From Akkermansiaceae bacterium (GTDB lineage Bacteria; Verrucomicrobiota; Verrucomicrobiia; Verrucomicrobiales; Akkermansiaceae): 6,814 nucleotides of DNA. Positions within the stretch are counted from its first letter, which is position 1. Every line of letters begins with the position of its first letter. Shown in pieces: positions 6,511 through 6,814 of the stretch. The position numbers and the translations under genes are program-made. The stretch spans positions 1 to 6,814 of the forward strand of contig JALOTR010000150.1 in the NCBI GenBank assembly GCA_025457805.1. Reading direction: 5' to 3'. The notes beneath the pieces were generated by a model that saw nothing but the letters and a program-made list of their open reading frames with translations, was not told the origin of the DNA and made no database searches.

Positions 6511-6814
6511 GTCAGTTGATTTTCATCCTGAGGTGGTATCGGCGGCACGGCAACGCCGGCAGCGGAAAGCGCAGCCAATAAAGCCGGGTATTCGTAGTCA
6601 TGGGCCGCCTTGCCCTTAATGATGTAGTCGGCAATCGACGCCCAATGTGGAGCGGCAGACGGGAGGAGGTGTTTTGTGCTCTCGAACACCTGTATCAGTA
6701 TCGCCGACGAACCGCCGGCATGCAGAATTTGATTAAATTTTGATCCGCGTATCGCTGCGTCCAAGCGCGCGATATCCTCGGCTTTGAAAAAAGGCGCGTG
6801 CGGAACAACGATGG
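6507..6814 (-). CDS. Unrecognised protein, C-terminal part (partial at window edge)
   Basis: The - strand frame ending at TGA (6509-6507) stays open to the right edge, so the gene continues beyond the window. A TTG at 6764 could be read as a start, but the frame upstream of it is open and protein-like (IVVPHAPFFKAEDIAR), so I treat it as internal. About 102 residues are visible. They read as a soluble mixed alpha/beta protein with a segment around HAGGSSAILIQVFESTKHLL, then helices ending AALSAAGVAVPPIPP and a short polar tail. No catalytic motif, membrane segment or coiled coil is evident, and I do not recognise the family. It does not resemble the coiled-coil end of an HsdS or the end of an HsdM. 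Its stop overlaps the AlbA_2 protein's start by 4 nt, so the two are probably co-translated and may act together. Confidence 0.8.
   Translation of the reverse strand, partial: IVVPHAPFFKAEDIARLDAAIRGSKFNQILHAGGSSAILIQVFESTKHLLPSAAPHWASIADYIIKGKAAHDYEYPALLAALSAAGVAVPPIPPQDENQLT

Noticed and set aside
4900..6519. Long + strand open frame (539 aa) opposite the AlbA_2 gene
   Set aside because: It is antisense to a gene with clear domains, its translation has no recognisable motifs, and long antisense frames are expected in GC-rich DNA.
6507..6764. Treating the right-hand gene as a complete 85-aa protein starting at 6764
   Set aside because: The start would be TTG without a ribosome binding site, and the frame continues open and protein-like to the window edge, so a truncated view of a longer gene is more likely.

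Overview
The window is GC-rich bacterial DNA with closely packed genes. It looks like the edge of a defence (restriction-modification) locus lying against a chromosomal gene. The first 87 bases appear to be the 3' end of an error-prone DNA polymerase gene (dnaE2), read on the + strand. Everything else that codes is on the - strand. The GC content, the dnaE2-type C-terminus and start codons without clear Shine-Dalgarno sequences would fit a free-living Verrucomicrobiota (Opitutales-like) or a proteobacterium. That placement is inference; nothing here fixes the taxonomy.

Reading the - strand in the direction of transcription (right to left): (1) the C-terminal ~102 codons of an unrecognised protein that enters from beyond the right edge; (2) a 553-aa AlbA_2 (Schlafen AAA_4-like) / GHKL ATPase-like / winged-helix protein, whose start overlaps the previous stop by 4 nt (ATGA); (3) a ~200-bp AT-richer spacer with short direct and inverted repeats; (4) a complete 1155-aa type I restriction endonuclease subunit HsdR, with its PD-(D/E)xK nuclease and SF2 translocase motifs intact; (5) a 239-aa YgjP/SprT-like zinc metallopeptidase, whose GTG start overlaps the hsdR stop by 4 nt (GTGA). 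A small GC hairpin followed by a T-tract about 50 nt downstream is a plausible terminator.

Between the metallopeptidase and the dnaE2 end is ~380 bp (88-466) without a credible gene. It is packed with short GC-rich hairpins, including a two-part hairpin at 161-192 and a GAAA-capped one, plus two repeated 8-mers. Convergent genes meet here. It could be a structured RNA, a dispersed hairpin-type repeat or only a termination zone.

How the genes fit together: HsdR is the motor and nuclease of a type I restriction complex and needs HsdM and HsdS, neither of which lies in the window. They are expected upstream, beyond position 6814. The AlbA_2/GHKL protein and the YgjP-like peptidase are families I recall often seeing beside hsd genes. 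Their tight coupling here suggests accessory or regulatory roles in restriction, but those roles are inferred.
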